Shown one piece after another: positions 8,562-17,585 of a stretch of DNA of 64,000 nt (its first letter is position 1; each line of letters starts with the position of its first letter). A program made the translations under genes and the position numbers. Below the pieces are notes generated by a model that was given only the letters and a program-made list of their open reading frames with translations, was not told where the DNA came from and did not search any database. Source of the DNA: JAACFF01 sp963701435 (GTDB taxonomy: Bacteria; Chloroflexota; Anaerolineae; Promineifilales; Promineifilaceae); the NCBI GenBank assembly GCA_963701435.1, contig CAVPAL010000022.1:147493-211492 (forward strand), written 5' to 3'.

Positions 8562-9856
8562 CTGTTCATTTTTCGCTGTATGCGCGCGCGGCGGTGGGTT
8601 AGTTCAGGCATAATCAAGGCGACCTGTGACTCCCACCACGCTGCCGCAAGCTGTATAGCCGCTTCAGTCCAATACAGCGCCTGCGGCAAATCTCGTACAT
8701 GCCATTCAAAATGTTTTGCCAATTCGATATGCGCTTCTACACTCTCATAACTGGTCGCCGCCCATTGCTGCCATAAGGAGACGGCCTCATCGCGACGGCC
8801 GTTACGCTTCAACAACCCGCCCAAACGCTGCAAAGCCTGATGATAAAATTCTAAAGACAAATCCCCGGCGGCGGCGCGCCGGAAATTCCGCTCTGCTTCA
8901 ACGATCAGGTCCAAATCAGCTTGCCAGCGCGCCAGGCTGTACAAATCCAGGGCGTGGTCTGAATCTGCAGGGAATGCAAATTGACGCACCACTTCTGCAG
9001 TTAAAACAACCATTGAGAGCAAATCAATTTGATTATGATAAAAGACACGGCTCATTTCGCGCGCGTCTCCGCTGCGCAAATAATCATGGTAGAGGTTTGG
9101 GATTAACCAGCCGGACACGTCTGCATGGGTGCGTTTAATCGCTAACAAATTGTCTTCCAAAGCGCTCAATGCAACCGAACCAAGCCGATTACGCCATAAA
9201 CGGCGCGCCGGCAGCAGCAAATCGATGTGCGGGTATTCGAGGATGTCGGCCGGCATCCGGTTCATCAGATAGCGTGAATCCAGCAGCGGCAGGTCGAAGG
9301 TACGGCCGTTAAACGTAATCAGGCCCACTTTTTGCCGCAGTAATTCTGCCAACGAAACCAGCATGGCGGCTTCATCCGCTTGATCGCGCAAAAAATATTG
9401 CCGCAATACCAGCACATCCTGCTGCGTTCCACGCTCGAAAAAGGCCAGGCCCACCATAAACGCCAGCGTACCGGCGCCCCACAACCCGGTTGTTTCCGTA
9501 TCTAAGAAAACAAAATCATGGAAATCAAGCGTCTGGAAACGTTCATCCCGGCAAAAGACAGCCGCCGGCTGCGGTGAAAAATCAAATATCCGCGCAAGAG
9601 CTGTTTGCCCATGTTGAAAAGTGAGCGGGTAGACTTTATCCAGTACGAAACAAGCGCCATCAACCGTGGTTTCAATCCAGCCGCCCGGCAGCATTTCCGC
9701 CAGGCTTTGTGGTTCGTGAGGAAGTGTATCCCCCGGATCAGCATCTGGGCGCAGCGATTTTGGGGGCAACGGCCGTTTCCCCTCAGTTGGCTTCAAATTG
9801 CGGATTCCACGAACGACGCCCAATCGGCGCAGACGACTTTGTAAATCTTCACTCAT
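8558..9856 (-). CDS. YprB-like ribonuclease H-fold exonuclease with TPR-like C-terminus
   Basis: A 432-residue protein. After an N-terminal region of about 100 residues comes an RNase H-like 3'-5' exonuclease domain (YprB family) with DxE motif FVFLDTETTGLWG, a later LITFNGRTFDLPLL strand (Asp of motif II), and HNQIDLLSMV as the third motif. The C-terminal third is helical with TPR-like repeats (AERNFRRAAAG, RDEAVSLWQQWA, HIELAKHFEW). YprB-type proteins are thought to process nucleic acids, but their substrate is unknown. I start at the ATG of MSEDLQ (9856); two more ATGs lie just upstream without a clear ribosome binding site. It diverges from the STAND-winged-helix gene. Confidence 0.8.
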   Translation of the reverse strand: MSEDLQSRLRRLGVVRGIRNLKPTEGKRPLPPKSLRPDADPGDTLPHEPQSLAEMLPGGWIETTVDGACFVLDKVYPLTFQHGQTALARIFDFSPQPAAVFCRDERFQTLDFHDFVFLDTETTGLWGAGTLAFMVGLAFFERGTQQDVLVLRQYFLRDQADEAAMLVSLAELLRQKVGLITFNGRTFDLPLLDSRYLMNRMPADILEYPHIDLLLPARRLWRNRLGSVALSALEDNLLAIKRTHADVSGWLIPNLYHDYLRSGDAREMSRVFYHNQIDLLSMVVLTAEVVRQFAFPADSDHALDLYSLARWQADLDLIVEAERNFRRAAAGDLSLEFYHQALQRLGGLLKRNGRRDEAVSLWQQWAATSYESVEAHIELAKHFEWHVRDLPQALYWTEAAIQLAAAWWESQVALIMPELTHRRARIQRKMNS

Positions 9857-9937
9857 AGGCATGATTTTAAGGGCAGAAAAGAAGCGTTGCAAACGCGGTT
9901 TACGATTTACACTTTACGCATTACAATACAAGGCACT

Positions 9938-11251
9938 ATGAACGCTGACAATCCTTTCTTCCATCGAGGCGCCATTCGCCGCCCAGCCTATTTCCACGGG
10001 CGTGAAGCAGAAATCAATCAGGTATTAGGTTTCCTGCGTAACGGACAAAGCGTCTCTCTGATTGGGCCACGCCGTATAGGTAAAAGTTCACTGATTCTGC
10101 ATCTTTGCCGGCCTGAAATACGAGCCAGGACCGGGTTGCAGCCGCCTTACACCCTCTTTGTACTGCTCGATTGTCAAGAATTGGGCGGCTCTCCACCGGA
10201 AGAAGTTTATGAATTATTGCTCACCGGTATTCAGGCGGCAGTTGAAGGCGCAGAGATCAAACTCGATCCCATTGAGCAGCCGGGAACCTACCGCGCTCTC
10301 GATCGCGCTCTGCACCAAATTAGCCGCCAGGGCGTGCCGGTAACGGTTTTGCTGGATGAATTTGAACTTCTGGCCGCCAATGAACACCTGACGCCCTATT
10401 TTTTCGCGCGGCTGCGGGGACTCACAACCAAGTATGGTCTGGCTTATTTGACCGCCAGTCAACGGCCGTTATTTGCTATCACGGCGGAAGAAGAAATATT
10501 AAGCTCCCCGTTTTTTAACATTTTTGTCACGCTCCCGCTTGGGTTGTATTCTGAAAGCGAGGCGCGTTCCTTGTTAACTGAGCGTTTGCAGCCCACCGGC
10601 ATCACATTTCCGCCGGAGCTGAGCGATTATCTACTGCATCTGGTCGGTCCGCACCCATTTTTCTTGCACATTGCCGGCTACCACGCTTTTCAAATCATGC
10701 AGCAGGACGAATTTTGTCTGGAAAAGCTGGATTATACCTTGCTTGATAATGCAGTTGAAATGGAAGCGGATTCTCATCTTTGGTACTTATGGATCAATCT
10801 GTCGCCGGAAGAACAATATGGTCTGGCGATTGCTGAAGGCCCAATCGATGTTTTGCGGCAGCTAGAACAACAATGTCTGCTGACGTACGAAAATGGGCAA
10901 TATCATTATACCAGCGATATATTGCGCCGTTTTGTACGCCGCCAGGAAGTGGATGATCTGGTACAGGCTGGCCCCTTCGTCATTGATTTGCAGCGTTATC
11001 AGGTTTGGGCCGATGGACAACTGACCAATCTAACAACGTCGCAATTCAACATTCTTGTGCGGTTATGCAGGCAGGCAGGTCAGGTTGTGCGCGGCGATGA
11101 TCTGGAAAAAGCTGTCTGGGGCGAAGTCCTGGTCGATGATCCGGATCGCCTAAAAACGCTGATCAAACGCTTGCGGCGCGCAATTGATCCATACGGCGCC
11201 TGGGTTGTAAGCGAGCGCGGTGTAGGTTATGCCCTGCGTCCCCCGGCTTAG
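9938..11251 (+). CDS. STAND-type ATPase fused to OmpR-type winged-helix DNA-binding domain
   Basis: A 437-residue cytosolic protein. Residues about 5-230 form an AAA/STAND ATPase: the entry YFHGREAEI, Walker A LIGPRRIGKSSLI, Walker B VTVLLDEFELL, and a later GPHPFFLHIAGY sensor-like motif. Residues about 345-437 are a Trans_reg_C (OmpR/PhoB) winged helix ending in RRAIDPYG and ERGVGYALRP. There is no receiver domain, so DNA binding is probably gated by ATP or by a partner. The start at 9938 follows CAAGG. The next gene, nearly abutting, carries a related ATPase at its C-terminus; the FxGRE entry and PYFLQ/PFFLH motifs match. This supports a two-protein system whose output is this gene. Confidence 0.8.
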   Translation: MNADNPFFHRGAIRRPAYFHGREAEINQVLGFLRNGQSVSLIGPRRIGKSSLILHLCRPEIRARTGLQPPYTLFVLLDCQELGGSPPEEVYELLLTGIQAAVEGAEIKLDPIEQPGTYRALDRALHQISRQGVPVTVLLDEFELLAANEHLTPYFFARLRGLTTKYGLAYLTASQRPLFAITAEEEILSSPFFNIFVTLPLGLYSESEARSLLTERLQPTGITFPPELSDYLLHLVGPHPFFLHIAGYHAFQIMQQDEFCLEKLDYTLLDNAVEMEADSHLWYLWINLSPEEQYGLAIAEGPIDVLRQLEQQCLLTYENGQYHYTSDILRRFVRRQEVDDLVQAGPFVIDLQRYQVWADGQLTNLTTSQFNILVRLCRQAGQVVRGDDLEKAVWGEVLVDDPDRLKTLIKRLRRAIDPYGAWVVSERGVGYALRPPA

Positions 11252-11309
11252 CCAATTGACGATTTCAAAAAATGCACGTCTACACGCAATACTTCAGGTT
11301 AGCAAACGC

Positions 11310-14300
11310 GTGAAAGCGAAAGAGCGTTTCCTTACATCAGTTAAAAATTCTTCCCGCCATGCACTGCCCTGGTTCGCAGCGCTCCTCATTTTGTCTTTTC
11401 TCTACCTCAGGTCTGTTTCCGCGCAAACCCAACCTGATCTCCCCAGCTATTGGCAATACCCCGCATCTGGTCGGGTCATCCAGGTCGTAACGGCCGATGT
11501 CAATTATGATGGCGTCGAGGAAATACTCATCGCAGATGAAAACGGCCGTATCGATCTAATTGACGCCGATGGCTCACATCTTTGGGACTATACAGCGCCA
11601 GATTTTGTTCAGGCGATAAATGCCTTTAACCTGGATGGACCTGATAACCCCCAGCTAGAAATTTTAGTTGGTATTCCCGACAGCCTGATAATACTCTCCG
11701 CGGCAGGTGAAGAAATTGAGCGTTTGCAGCTAAACCCATACGCAATCTCACCTGCATTATTGGCGCAAGGCGGTCTTGAGGCGCAACAAGAATGGCTTGA
11801 CGCCTATAATTTTCAACCTTTGCAGATTACTCCCTGGCAAAATAACGTGGACGATCGGCCAGGCATACTTGTATTACTCAGGACAGGCCATATCCAACTT
11901 TTTAACGCAGACGGCGAACAGATCTGGAATTATAATCAGCGCACCGTTCCAATAAGCAACAATCCGCCCCAAATGATCGTGAATGATTTTGACCAGGATG
12001 GGCAGGACGAAATCGCCCTGACGCTTTTCGGGCCGCGTCGTTTTAGCCAGCTAATCCTGATTGATGATGGGGCAGAGCAATGGGATATCCCCCACTCTGG
12101 GCGGATTACAGCCATAACGCCCATTCAGTTTTCACCTGATTCTCCGGCACAAATTGCTGTCGGAACGAGTCTTGGGCACGTGTATTTATACAATCATGAT
12201 CGCGAACGGATTTGGTTTCGAACCCTAAATAAAACTGTTACAAGCCTGGCGCCTGTACCGATCCGAGATGGACAAATCCTGGCCGCTGGCACAAATTCCG
12301 GCACGATTACTGCATTTGATCAGGCAGGACGTCGTCTCTGGTCTAACAATCTGGCAGCCAACGCTGACCAACGCATTTTGGCGCTTTCTGCCAGTTCCCA
12401 GGCGCCGGTTGACGCCCGATTTGGAGCCACGCCCACTTTGGCTGCTATCATGGAAACTGATCCGTCGGGCGCTGCTGTTTCGGATATCATCTTACTAAAC
12501 AGCGACGGCCAGGCGTTATCAAAACTGGCAACGGCCGATACTTCTAACCTTTCCCGCTTTATAGACAGCAATGATGACGGACTCGACGAACTGCTCATCA
12601 CCCGGTTTGCGACGCTTGAACTCCTTGGACTGGGAGCAGGCAATAGTGAAAATGTAAAAGAGTGGGAATATTCTCTCAATGCGGCGCCATCTGCCGCGTT
12701 GGCGGCCGACTTTGATGGTGATGGCGAAGAAGAACTGGTCATTGGAACCCAAGACGGCCGTATCCACAGCCTGAGCAATGATCGCGTCATTCGATGGCTG
12801 CACGACCCCGGCAACCACATCACAAACCTGGCGCTTATGCCCGGGAATAATAATCAGCCGGACTATATTGTCATCGTTCGTAATCAAAAGCCAGAAGAAG
12901 CAACCATACCACCATCAAGCTGGATTGAACTGCGTGAAAATCGTGGAGAACGACTCTGGGAACAAACATTGGATGCGCCTGTGACAGCGCTGGCCGTTGA
13001 AAATATCAATTCCAACGACGCCCCGGAAGTGCTTGCCGGCTTGGATGACGGCCGAATTTATATTTTTGACGCCAATGGCAATCCAGTATGGGAATATCTT
13101 CCGCCAGAAGAGTCTACAGACCCGATTCAGCATTTAAGTATCTCGCCGGCAAACAACGCACATCCACTGGAAATTATCGCCGCCACCGGGCAAGCTATTT
13201 TCGCCCTGGATATCAATCAGGAAGATACTCAATCCCGTGCAGTAAACAGCTTTAATGCAAATATCGTTGCTGTTTTTCCGCTGCGGCAGCCCGGGAATGA
13301 CGAGTTGAGCATTAATTTTCTGGTCTTCACCGATGATGGCGCTGTCCACGGTTTAAACTGGCGTGGCATCGAAATGGCGCAATGGCCCTGGCCACAATAC
13401 CTGACAAGTCCACCGCGCGCTTTAATACAGGATGAAAGTGAAATGCAGGATTCGCTCCTGGAAAGTTTTTCTTCTTTCTTACTGGCCACTGAAGATGGAC
13501 AGGTAATGCAGCTTGATGTTGAAGAAAATCAGCCTTCATATCCATGGAGCCTTGCGAATTTTGGGGCCGTTACCAGCCTGCATTGGCGCGATACCAACCA
13601 GGACGGACGTCCCAATCTTATTCTAATCGGCAATCAAGCTGGACAGGTATGGTTATTTGACCAGACTCAATCTCGCATCCCTGAACCAGCTCTAGACCCG
13701 TTGAATCTATCAAGTGCAGTTTTTGCAATCATGTCTCTTAACCGGGAAGTCAGTCAGTCGCCAGATTTGCTGGCAATCACAGAAAATGGACTTGTCCAGC
13801 TATTTAGAGAGCAAGAAAACCGTCCACCTTTGCTGTTTAATCCCAAGATTGAATCTGGGCAAGGTCAGTTTGGCATCAGCATTTCTGTGACTGATGTGGA
13901 AAATGATAATGTCACGGTGCAGTTGGAGCTGTTTGATCCTGAATTAAATTCCTGGATACCGCTTGAATCTCAGATTGCGACAACTGGCAATAATACCCTT
14001 TTTTGGCCGGTGGTATCGCCGCCCGCCAGTCCTGAAGGCTTACGCTACCGCTTTTTCTACGATGATGGTTTTTATTCAGGATATATTACGCCTCCAAGCG
14101 GCCCGCCGCCCCTTATCACCAGACAATTAACCAATGTCCTGCCCAATTTACTTTTGGGGGCCGGTGTGGTAGGGCTTTTGATCGCTTTTCTGCTTTTGAG
14201 ACAGTCACGAACACCCAGCGCGCGTGCGCGCCGATTTTACCGCCGCCTCAAACAACAACCCAGCCAAATATTATTATTCCTGGAAAAAAAATATACTCAA

Positions 14301-16376
14301 ACGGCCGGTTCGCCAGATTTCTTGCTTTCACTTGCAAATCATGCCCGCCAGGCAAATGATCGCCAAATTGCAAACCTGGCGGATGGATTATTCCTTTTGC
14401 CGGAGCGCCCTCAGGCGGGGTTGTCCATCATGAATCGTACGCTGGACGCTATGCGAGGCTTGCAGCCTCCCTGGGAGGGGTTAAAACGTTGGCAAATGAC
14501 CTATAAAACCAGTCAGGAATTATTGGATGCGCCGACTATTACGGAATTAAGTCTGCTGCACCCCCAATTGATTCAACTGCTAGTTTATCTGGATACGCTC
14601 AAGGGATGGTCGCCTGCTCTGGAAGCGCTGCGCCCAATTTTGACAAATCTGCGTGACAGTGAACGTGTAGACACGGCCGATGATCGTCTGGTTTATTTGA
14701 ATGAAGCATCTCCCCGTATCCAGCAAGCCTTGGAGCAACTGCCGGATTACAAAATTTCGATTGAACGCACCGTTGTGTTGGCCATTTTGCGGCGCTGGGC
14801 AGGGTTGGTAGGTGCGGCCATTGAGGAACAACGTGGTCAGGCAAACCTGGTAGTCAGTTTGAAGACAAAACGACTTGCTCCTAACCGGCATGCGGATGTG
14901 GCTTTGGAAATTCACAATAACGGCCGTTCCGCTGCTGAAAACATCATCGCAGTTCTTGATCTTGACCCGGCTTTCAAAGTTTACAGTCCTCCCCAAATGA
15001 TTCCCTTTTTGCCGCCCGGTCGAACCAGCCAGATACGATTTAGCGTCGAACCGCAGGTGCTGGATCGGTTCCGCATATCTGTCAGCCTGACGTATGATGA
15101 TCGCAACCAAAACGGAAAAACCATTGCCTTTGGCGATATGGTACATTTGCTTTCCCCGGTACGGGATTACAAACCCATTACAAACCCATACATGCCCGGC
15201 ACGCCCTTGCGTTCCAACAGTCCATTGTTTTATGGACGTGAAGATTTGTTTGAGTTTGTGATTGAAAATGCGGGTACTCGCTCGCAACTTAATGCAATGA
15301 TTTTGGTTGGCCAGCGCAGGACCGGCAAGACCTCTGCGCTGCTCAGGCTGCAAGATTATTTACCGGATCACTTACTGCCGGTTTATATCGACTGCCAATC
15401 GTTAGGCGTCACCCCTGGCATGCCGGCGCTGCTGCAAGAATTTGCCTGGTATATCGCCGATGCGCTCGCTCTACGTGACCTCGACATCAACGTACCGGCT
15501 TTGGCAGCATGGCAGGAAGATCCTACCTATTTGTTCCAACGGGAATTTTTGCCACAGGTGAAAGCGCTCCTCCCGCCAGAAAACTCGATTCTGCTCGTTT
15601 TTGATGAATTTGAAGCGTTTGAGAGCCTGGTCGAAGATGGAATTATACCGTCCACTTTTTTCACTTACCTGCGCCATTTAATGCAGCATCAGGATCAGCT
15701 TGGGTTTATTTTTGTGGGCACACGCCGACTTGAAGAAATGACCAGTGATTATTGGTCAGTGCTTTTTAATATTGCGTTGTATCGTAAGATAGATTTTTTG
15801 GACACATATGCGGCGACGCGCCTGATCACGGAACCGGTTGCGCCGAATTTGGTTTATGATGACCTGGCGCTTGACAAGGTACTGCGCGTAACGGCAGGCC
15901 ATCCTTATTTTTTGCAGTTGGTTTGTTATACGCTGGTGAAACGGGCCAATATACAGCGTACCGGTTACGTGACCATTTCTGATGTCAATGCGGCTGTGGA
16001 TGAAATGTTGAGCCTGGGAGAGGTTCATTTTGCTTATTTGTGGCAGCGCTCTTCACCTACTGAACGTGTTTTGCTAACGGCCGTTGCCCATCTTATGGAC
16101 CAGAATAAACCATTTCACCCGGAAGAACTGCTGCAATATCTGGAGCCTTATGACATCACCCTCAACCCGGCCGAAGTCACGTCCGCTCTCAACCGCCTGG
16201 TCGAACGCGACATCATGCGTGAAGTTACTGAACAGGCCCATACCTTGTATGAAATCAAATTGGGTTTAGTTAGTTTATGGGTGGCGCGCAACAAGAGTCT
16301 GAGTAAGTTATATGCCGAACGGGAAACGGCCGTAAACGGCGACAACAAATCAGCCGGTAAACGCGTCCAGGATTAG
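11310..16376 (+). CDS. Giant beta-propeller / transmembrane / STAND ATPase protein
   Basis: About 1,690 residues. A signal sequence (LPWFAALLILSFLYLRSVSAQ) leads to an extracytoplasmic region of roughly 900 residues with FG-GAP/PQQ-like propeller repeats. At least five Ca-loop-like motifs occur in it (DVNYDGVEE, DFDQDGQDE, DSNDDGLDE, DFDGDGEEE, DTNQDGRPN). A single transmembrane helix lies near 14135-14200. The cytosolic part has a helical segment, a CARDB/Ig-like domain (about 14840-15150) and a STAND ATPase with GREDLFEF, Walker A GQRRTGKTS (15305-15330) and Walker B LLVFDEFEAF (about 15590), then winged-helix-like repeats. The GTG at 11310 gives a normal signal peptide; an ATG at 11229 overlapping the upstream gene is possible. 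No frameshift occurs in 5 kb. Likely a membrane sensor; the ligand is unknown. Confidence 0.75.
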   Translation: MKAKERFLTSVKNSSRHALPWFAALLILSFLYLRSVSAQTQPDLPSYWQYPASGRVIQVVTADVNYDGVEEILIADENGRIDLIDADGSHLWDYTAPDFVQAINAFNLDGPDNPQLEILVGIPDSLIILSAAGEEIERLQLNPYAISPALLAQGGLEAQQEWLDAYNFQPLQITPWQNNVDDRPGILVLLRTGHIQLFNADGEQIWNYNQRTVPISNNPPQMIVNDFDQDGQDEIALTLFGPRRFSQLILIDDGAEQWDIPHSGRITAITPIQFSPDSPAQIAVGTSLGHVYLYNHDRERIWFRTLNKTVTSLAPVPIRDGQILAAGTNSGTITAFDQAGRRLWSNNLAANADQRILALSASSQAPVDARFGATPTLAAIMETDPSGAAVSDIILLNSDGQALSKLATADTSNLSRFIDSNDDGLDELLITRFATLELLGLGAGNSENVKEWEYSLNAAPSAALAADFDGDGEEELVIGTQDGRIHSLSNDRVIRWLHDPGNHITNLALMPGNNNQPDYIVIVRNQKPEEATIPPSSWIELRENRGERLWEQTLDAPVTALAVENINSNDAPEVLAGLDDGRIYIFDANGNPVWEYLPPEESTDPIQHLSISPANNAHPLEIIAATGQAIFALDINQEDTQSRAVNSFNANIVAVFPLRQPGNDELSINFLVFTDDGAVHGLNWRGIEMAQWPWPQYLTSPPRALIQDESEMQDSLLESFSSFLLATEDGQVMQLDVEENQPSYPWSLANFGAVTSLHWRDTNQDGRPNLILIGNQAGQVWLFDQTQSRIPEPALDPLNLSSAVFAIMSLNREVSQSPDLLAITENGLVQLFREQENRPPLLFNPKIESGQGQFGISISVTDVENDNVTVQLELFDPELNSWIPLESQIATTGNNTLFWPVVSPPASPEGLRYRFFYDDGFYSGYITPPSGPPPLITRQLTNVLPNLLLGAGVVGLLIAFLLLRQSRTPSARARRFYRRLKQQPSQILLFLEKKYTQTAGSPDFLLSLANHARQANDRQIANLADGLFLLPERPQAGLSIMNRTLDAMRGLQPPWEGLKRWQMTYKTSQELLDAPTITELSLLHPQLIQLLVYLDTLKGWSPALEALRPILTNLRDSERVDTADDRLVYLNEASPRIQQALEQLPDYKISIERTVVLAILRRWAGLVGAAIEEQRGQANLVVSLKTKRLAPNRHADVALEIHNNGRSAAENIIAVLDLDPAFKVYSPPQMIPFLPPGRTSQIRFSVEPQVLDRFRISVSLTYDDRNQNGKTIAFGDMVHLLSPVRDYKPITNPYMPGTPLRSNSPLFYGREDLFEFVIENAGTRSQLNAMILVGQRRTGKTSALLRLQDYLPDHLLPVYIDCQSLGVTPGMPALLQEFAWYIADALALRDLDINVPALAAWQEDPTYLFQREFLPQVKALLPPENSILLVFDEFEAFESLVEDGIIPSTFFTYLRHLMQHQDQLGFIFVGTRRLEEMTSDYWSVLFNIALYRKIDFLDTYAATRLITEPVAPNLVYDDLALDKVLRVTAGHPYFLQLVCYTLVKRANIQRTGYVTISDVNAAVDEMLSLGEVHFAYLWQRSSPTERVLLTAVAHLMDQNKPFHPEELLQYLEPYDITLNPAEVTSALNRLVERDIMREVTEQAHTLYEIKLGLVSLWVARNKSLSKLYAERETAVNGDNKSAGKRVQD

Positions 16377-16397
16377 GTAATCGGCAACAATATTTAG
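16374..16397. repeat. Partial TTAGGTAA repeat at a stop codon
   Basis: TTAGGTAATCGGCAACAATATT is identical to the first 22 bases of the 38877-38994 element. Its TAG is the stop codon of the propeller-ATPase gene and it separates this gene from convergent sixA. Confidence 0.6.
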
Positions 16398-16888
16398 GGC
16401 AATTCTTTAGGCAGCCATAAATTGACCAGCTTGCCTTGCGTAGATTCCGTTAAATCTTGCCACCCTTCAATCGGCAGTTGAACTTGCGCGAGTGCAGCAG
16501 TTGGCATCCGTTCCCATTCACCACAAATATGTTCAACCAGGTCTTCAATTCCCGGATTATGACCAACGACCATAACGCGCCCGAAAATATTTTCCACTGC
16601 ATTGAGCGCTTCCAGATAATCTTCCGGCATCCCGTGGTAAAGGTCGCGCGTATACATAATGTCATTTTCGTACTCGCTGGCCAACGCTACTGCTTGCGCA
16701 GTGGAAGCTGCCCGTTTTGCAGATGAAGTGATTATCAAATCTGGCGCCAGCTCTTCCTGACGCAATAACTCTCCCATGCGGGGCGCATCGTTACGGCCGC
16801 GTTTGTTTAACGGCCGTTCAAAATCTGTCAAACGCGCATTGTCCCAGCTTGATTTTGCATGCCGCATTATCAACAAAGTCTTCATCAT
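16394..16888 (-). CDS. sixA: Phosphohistidine phosphatase SixA family
   Basis: A 164-residue histidine phosphatase superfamily protein of SixA type. SixA removes phosphate from phosphohistidine residues on signalling or PTS proteins. The catalytic RHG-type motif is present as LLIMRHAKSSW near the N-terminus, with the second conserved segment DLIITSSAKRAASTAQ and the second catalytic histidine in VVGHNPGIEDL. Length matches the compact SixA group. The start is preceded by GGGAGG. It is downstream of clpP in the same direction but separated by a strong terminator, so it is probably transcribed on its own. Confidence 0.88.
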   Translation of the reverse strand: MMKTLLIMRHAKSSWDNARLTDFERPLNKRGRNDAPRMGELLRQEELAPDLIITSSAKRAASTAQAVALASEYENDIMYTRDLYHGMPEDYLEALNAVENIFGRVMVVGHNPGIEDLVEHICGEWERMPTAALAQVQLPIEGWQDLTESTQGKLVNLWLPKELP

Positions 16889-16902
16889 AAACCTCCCTCA
16901 AA

Positions 16903-16938
16903 CAAAAAAGCACACAGTCATTCAACTCCTGTGTGCTT
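16903..16938 (-). terminator. Rho-independent terminator of clpP
   Basis: On the minus strand, AAGCACACAG, an 11-nt loop, then CTGTGTGCTT followed by a run of T form a perfect 10-bp intrinsic terminator just 3' of clpP. Confidence 0.88.
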
Positions 16939-16960
16939 CTAGACTCTTAAATCTAACCGG

Positions 16961-17557
16961 CTAAATCTCGTCGATGGAGTTCACAATTTGACCCACCAAC
17001 CCATATTCTAACGCTTCATTGGCAGACATCCAGAAATTACGGTCTGTATCTTCCTCAACCTTTTCAATTGGCTGACCCGTTTGGGCGGCAAAAAGTTCAT
17101 TCAAACGCCGCCGCATCTTTAAAATTTCCTCCGCCTCAATAGCAATATCCGTTGCCTGACCACGCGCTCCGCCCATCGGCTGGTGCAGCAAAAAACGCGT
17201 ATTAGGCAGGCTGTAACGATTTTCCTTTTCGGCAGCGGCATAAATCAAAGCGCCGGCGCTGGCAACCCAGCCGGTTCCAATCACCTTCACCGGCGCGCCT
17301 ACAAAACGAATCATATCATGAATCGTATCGCCGGATTCAACATGCCCGCCGGGAGAATTAATAATAAGTTTAATCGGTTCATCTGACTCAGAGGCCAGCA
17401 GCAAAAGCTGTCTGGAAATAGATTCAGCTACTTTCATATTAATTTCGCCAAACAAAAGAATCGTACGTGTTTCGAGCAGTTTTTGTGCAAAATTCGGGAA
17501 GCCATTTTTTGCTTCCTCTCTCTCGTTTTCTTCTTGCTCTTCGTCAAAGATGTGCAT
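16961..17557 (-). CDS. clpP: ATP-dependent Clp protease proteolytic subunit
   Basis: A 198-residue ClpP-type serine peptidase, the proteolytic barrel that works with ClpX/ClpA-type unfoldases. The triad is visible as Ser100 in GWVASAGAL, His125 in FLLHQPMGG and Asp172 in EDTDRNFWMSA. The Ser motif departs from the usual GxASMG, with Ala in place of Met, and the N-terminus is strongly acidic (EEQEENEREEAK). Both features suggest a ClpP paralog. A GxxGxxASAG variant should still be active. It is followed by an intrinsic terminator and sits just downstream of eno. Confidence 0.88.
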   Translation of the reverse strand: MHIFDEEQEENEREEAKNGFPNFAQKLLETRTILLFGEINMKVAESISRQLLLLASESDEPIKLIINSPGGHVESGDTIHDMIRFVGAPVKVIGTGWVASAGALIYAAAEKENRYSLPNTRFLLHQPMGGARGQATDIAIEAEEILKMRRRLNELFAAQTGQPIEKVEEDTDRNFWMSANEALEYGLVGQIVNSIDEI

Positions 17558-17585
17558 AGTTGTTCTCCTACAAGGATGGTTTTGT

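Noticed and set aside
12320..15353. Long minus-strand open frames inside the propeller-ATPase gene (for example 14580-15353)
   Set aside because: They are shadows of a high-confidence gene; no ribosome binding site and no protein family resemblance.
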